DNA of 64,000 nt from Symbiodinium sp. CCMP2592 (taxonomy: Eukaryota > Sar > Dinophyceae > Suessiales > Symbiodiniaceae): the NCBI GenBank assembly GCA_905221615.1, contig CAJNDT010004924.1:351001-415000 (forward strand). The letters run 5' to 3'. Positions 63,965 through 64,000 of the stretch are shown here, piece by piece. The notes beneath the pieces are model-generated. The model was not told the origin of the DNA. It ran no database searches and saw nothing but the letters and a program-made list of their open reading frames with translations. A program made the position numbers and the translations under genes. Position 1 is the stretch's first letter, and the number at the start of each line of letters is the position of its first letter.

Positions 63965-64000
<36 letters not shown>
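63842..64000. repeat. ACT/GCT triplet island at window end
   Basis: CTCCTACT units turning into ACT runs (63863-63905, 63940-64000) with a GCT block between. Continues past the window. Confidence 0.95.

Overview
The window looks like nuclear DNA of a dinoflagellate, probably a Symbiodiniaceae-type alga. The evidence is indirect. Genes are split into many short exons. Almost every recognisable intron ends in AG followed by a G in the exon, and donors include GC and probably GA as well as GT. Simple-sequence repeats are abundant. A relict spliced-leader sequence is present, as are a ubiquitin-like/ankyrin gene, an acyl-carrier-protein-like gene and a Ty1/copia element. Species is not determined. 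Every gene that can be oriented with any confidence is on the + strand, apart from the reverse-oriented retrotransposon.

Layout. 0.3-14.0 kb: a DDX3/Ded1-type DEAD-box RNA helicase cut into small exons. Its first large intron holds three triplet-repeat islands, and a later intron holds a structurally complete but decayed Ty1/copia retrotransposon (6572-11936) in antisense. 14-18.9 kb: weak coding candidates and a relict dinoflagellate spliced leader at 15254. 18.9-20.6 kb: a decayed tandem array between tracts of a second short repeat. 20.6-31.7 kb: mostly repeats (triplet islands at 22.8-23.4 and 26.3-28.0, a large foldback at 28.6-29.6) with a few candidate exons. 31.7-33.8 kb: a lysine-rich multi-exon gene. 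34-36.5 kb: simple repeats around a set of hairpin units. 36.6-38.1 kb: a gene very rich in SUMO-acceptor-like motifs. 39.3-41.1 kb: an unidentified multi-exon gene. 42.6-44.4 kb: a catalytically dead esterase-like protein with a long acidic repeat tail. 46.4-50.6 kb: candidate exons ending in a spliced acyl-carrier-protein (ACP) domain. 55.5-59.8 kb: a second copy of that ACP domain, with a complete-looking ISY1 splicing-factor gene (56.4-59.4 kb) inside its last intron. 60.1-61.2 kb: an intronless ubiquitin-like plus ankyrin gene. The end of the window is simple repeats.

The genes do not form an obvious pathway. Two products act on RNA (DEAD-box helicase, ISY1), one is a carrier-protein domain of polyketide/fatty-acid type, and two are likely protein-binding scaffolds (ankyrin protein, dead hydrolase with acidic tail). 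Exon calls rest on reading the translated sequence by eye. Boundaries are approximate and no alignment was run.
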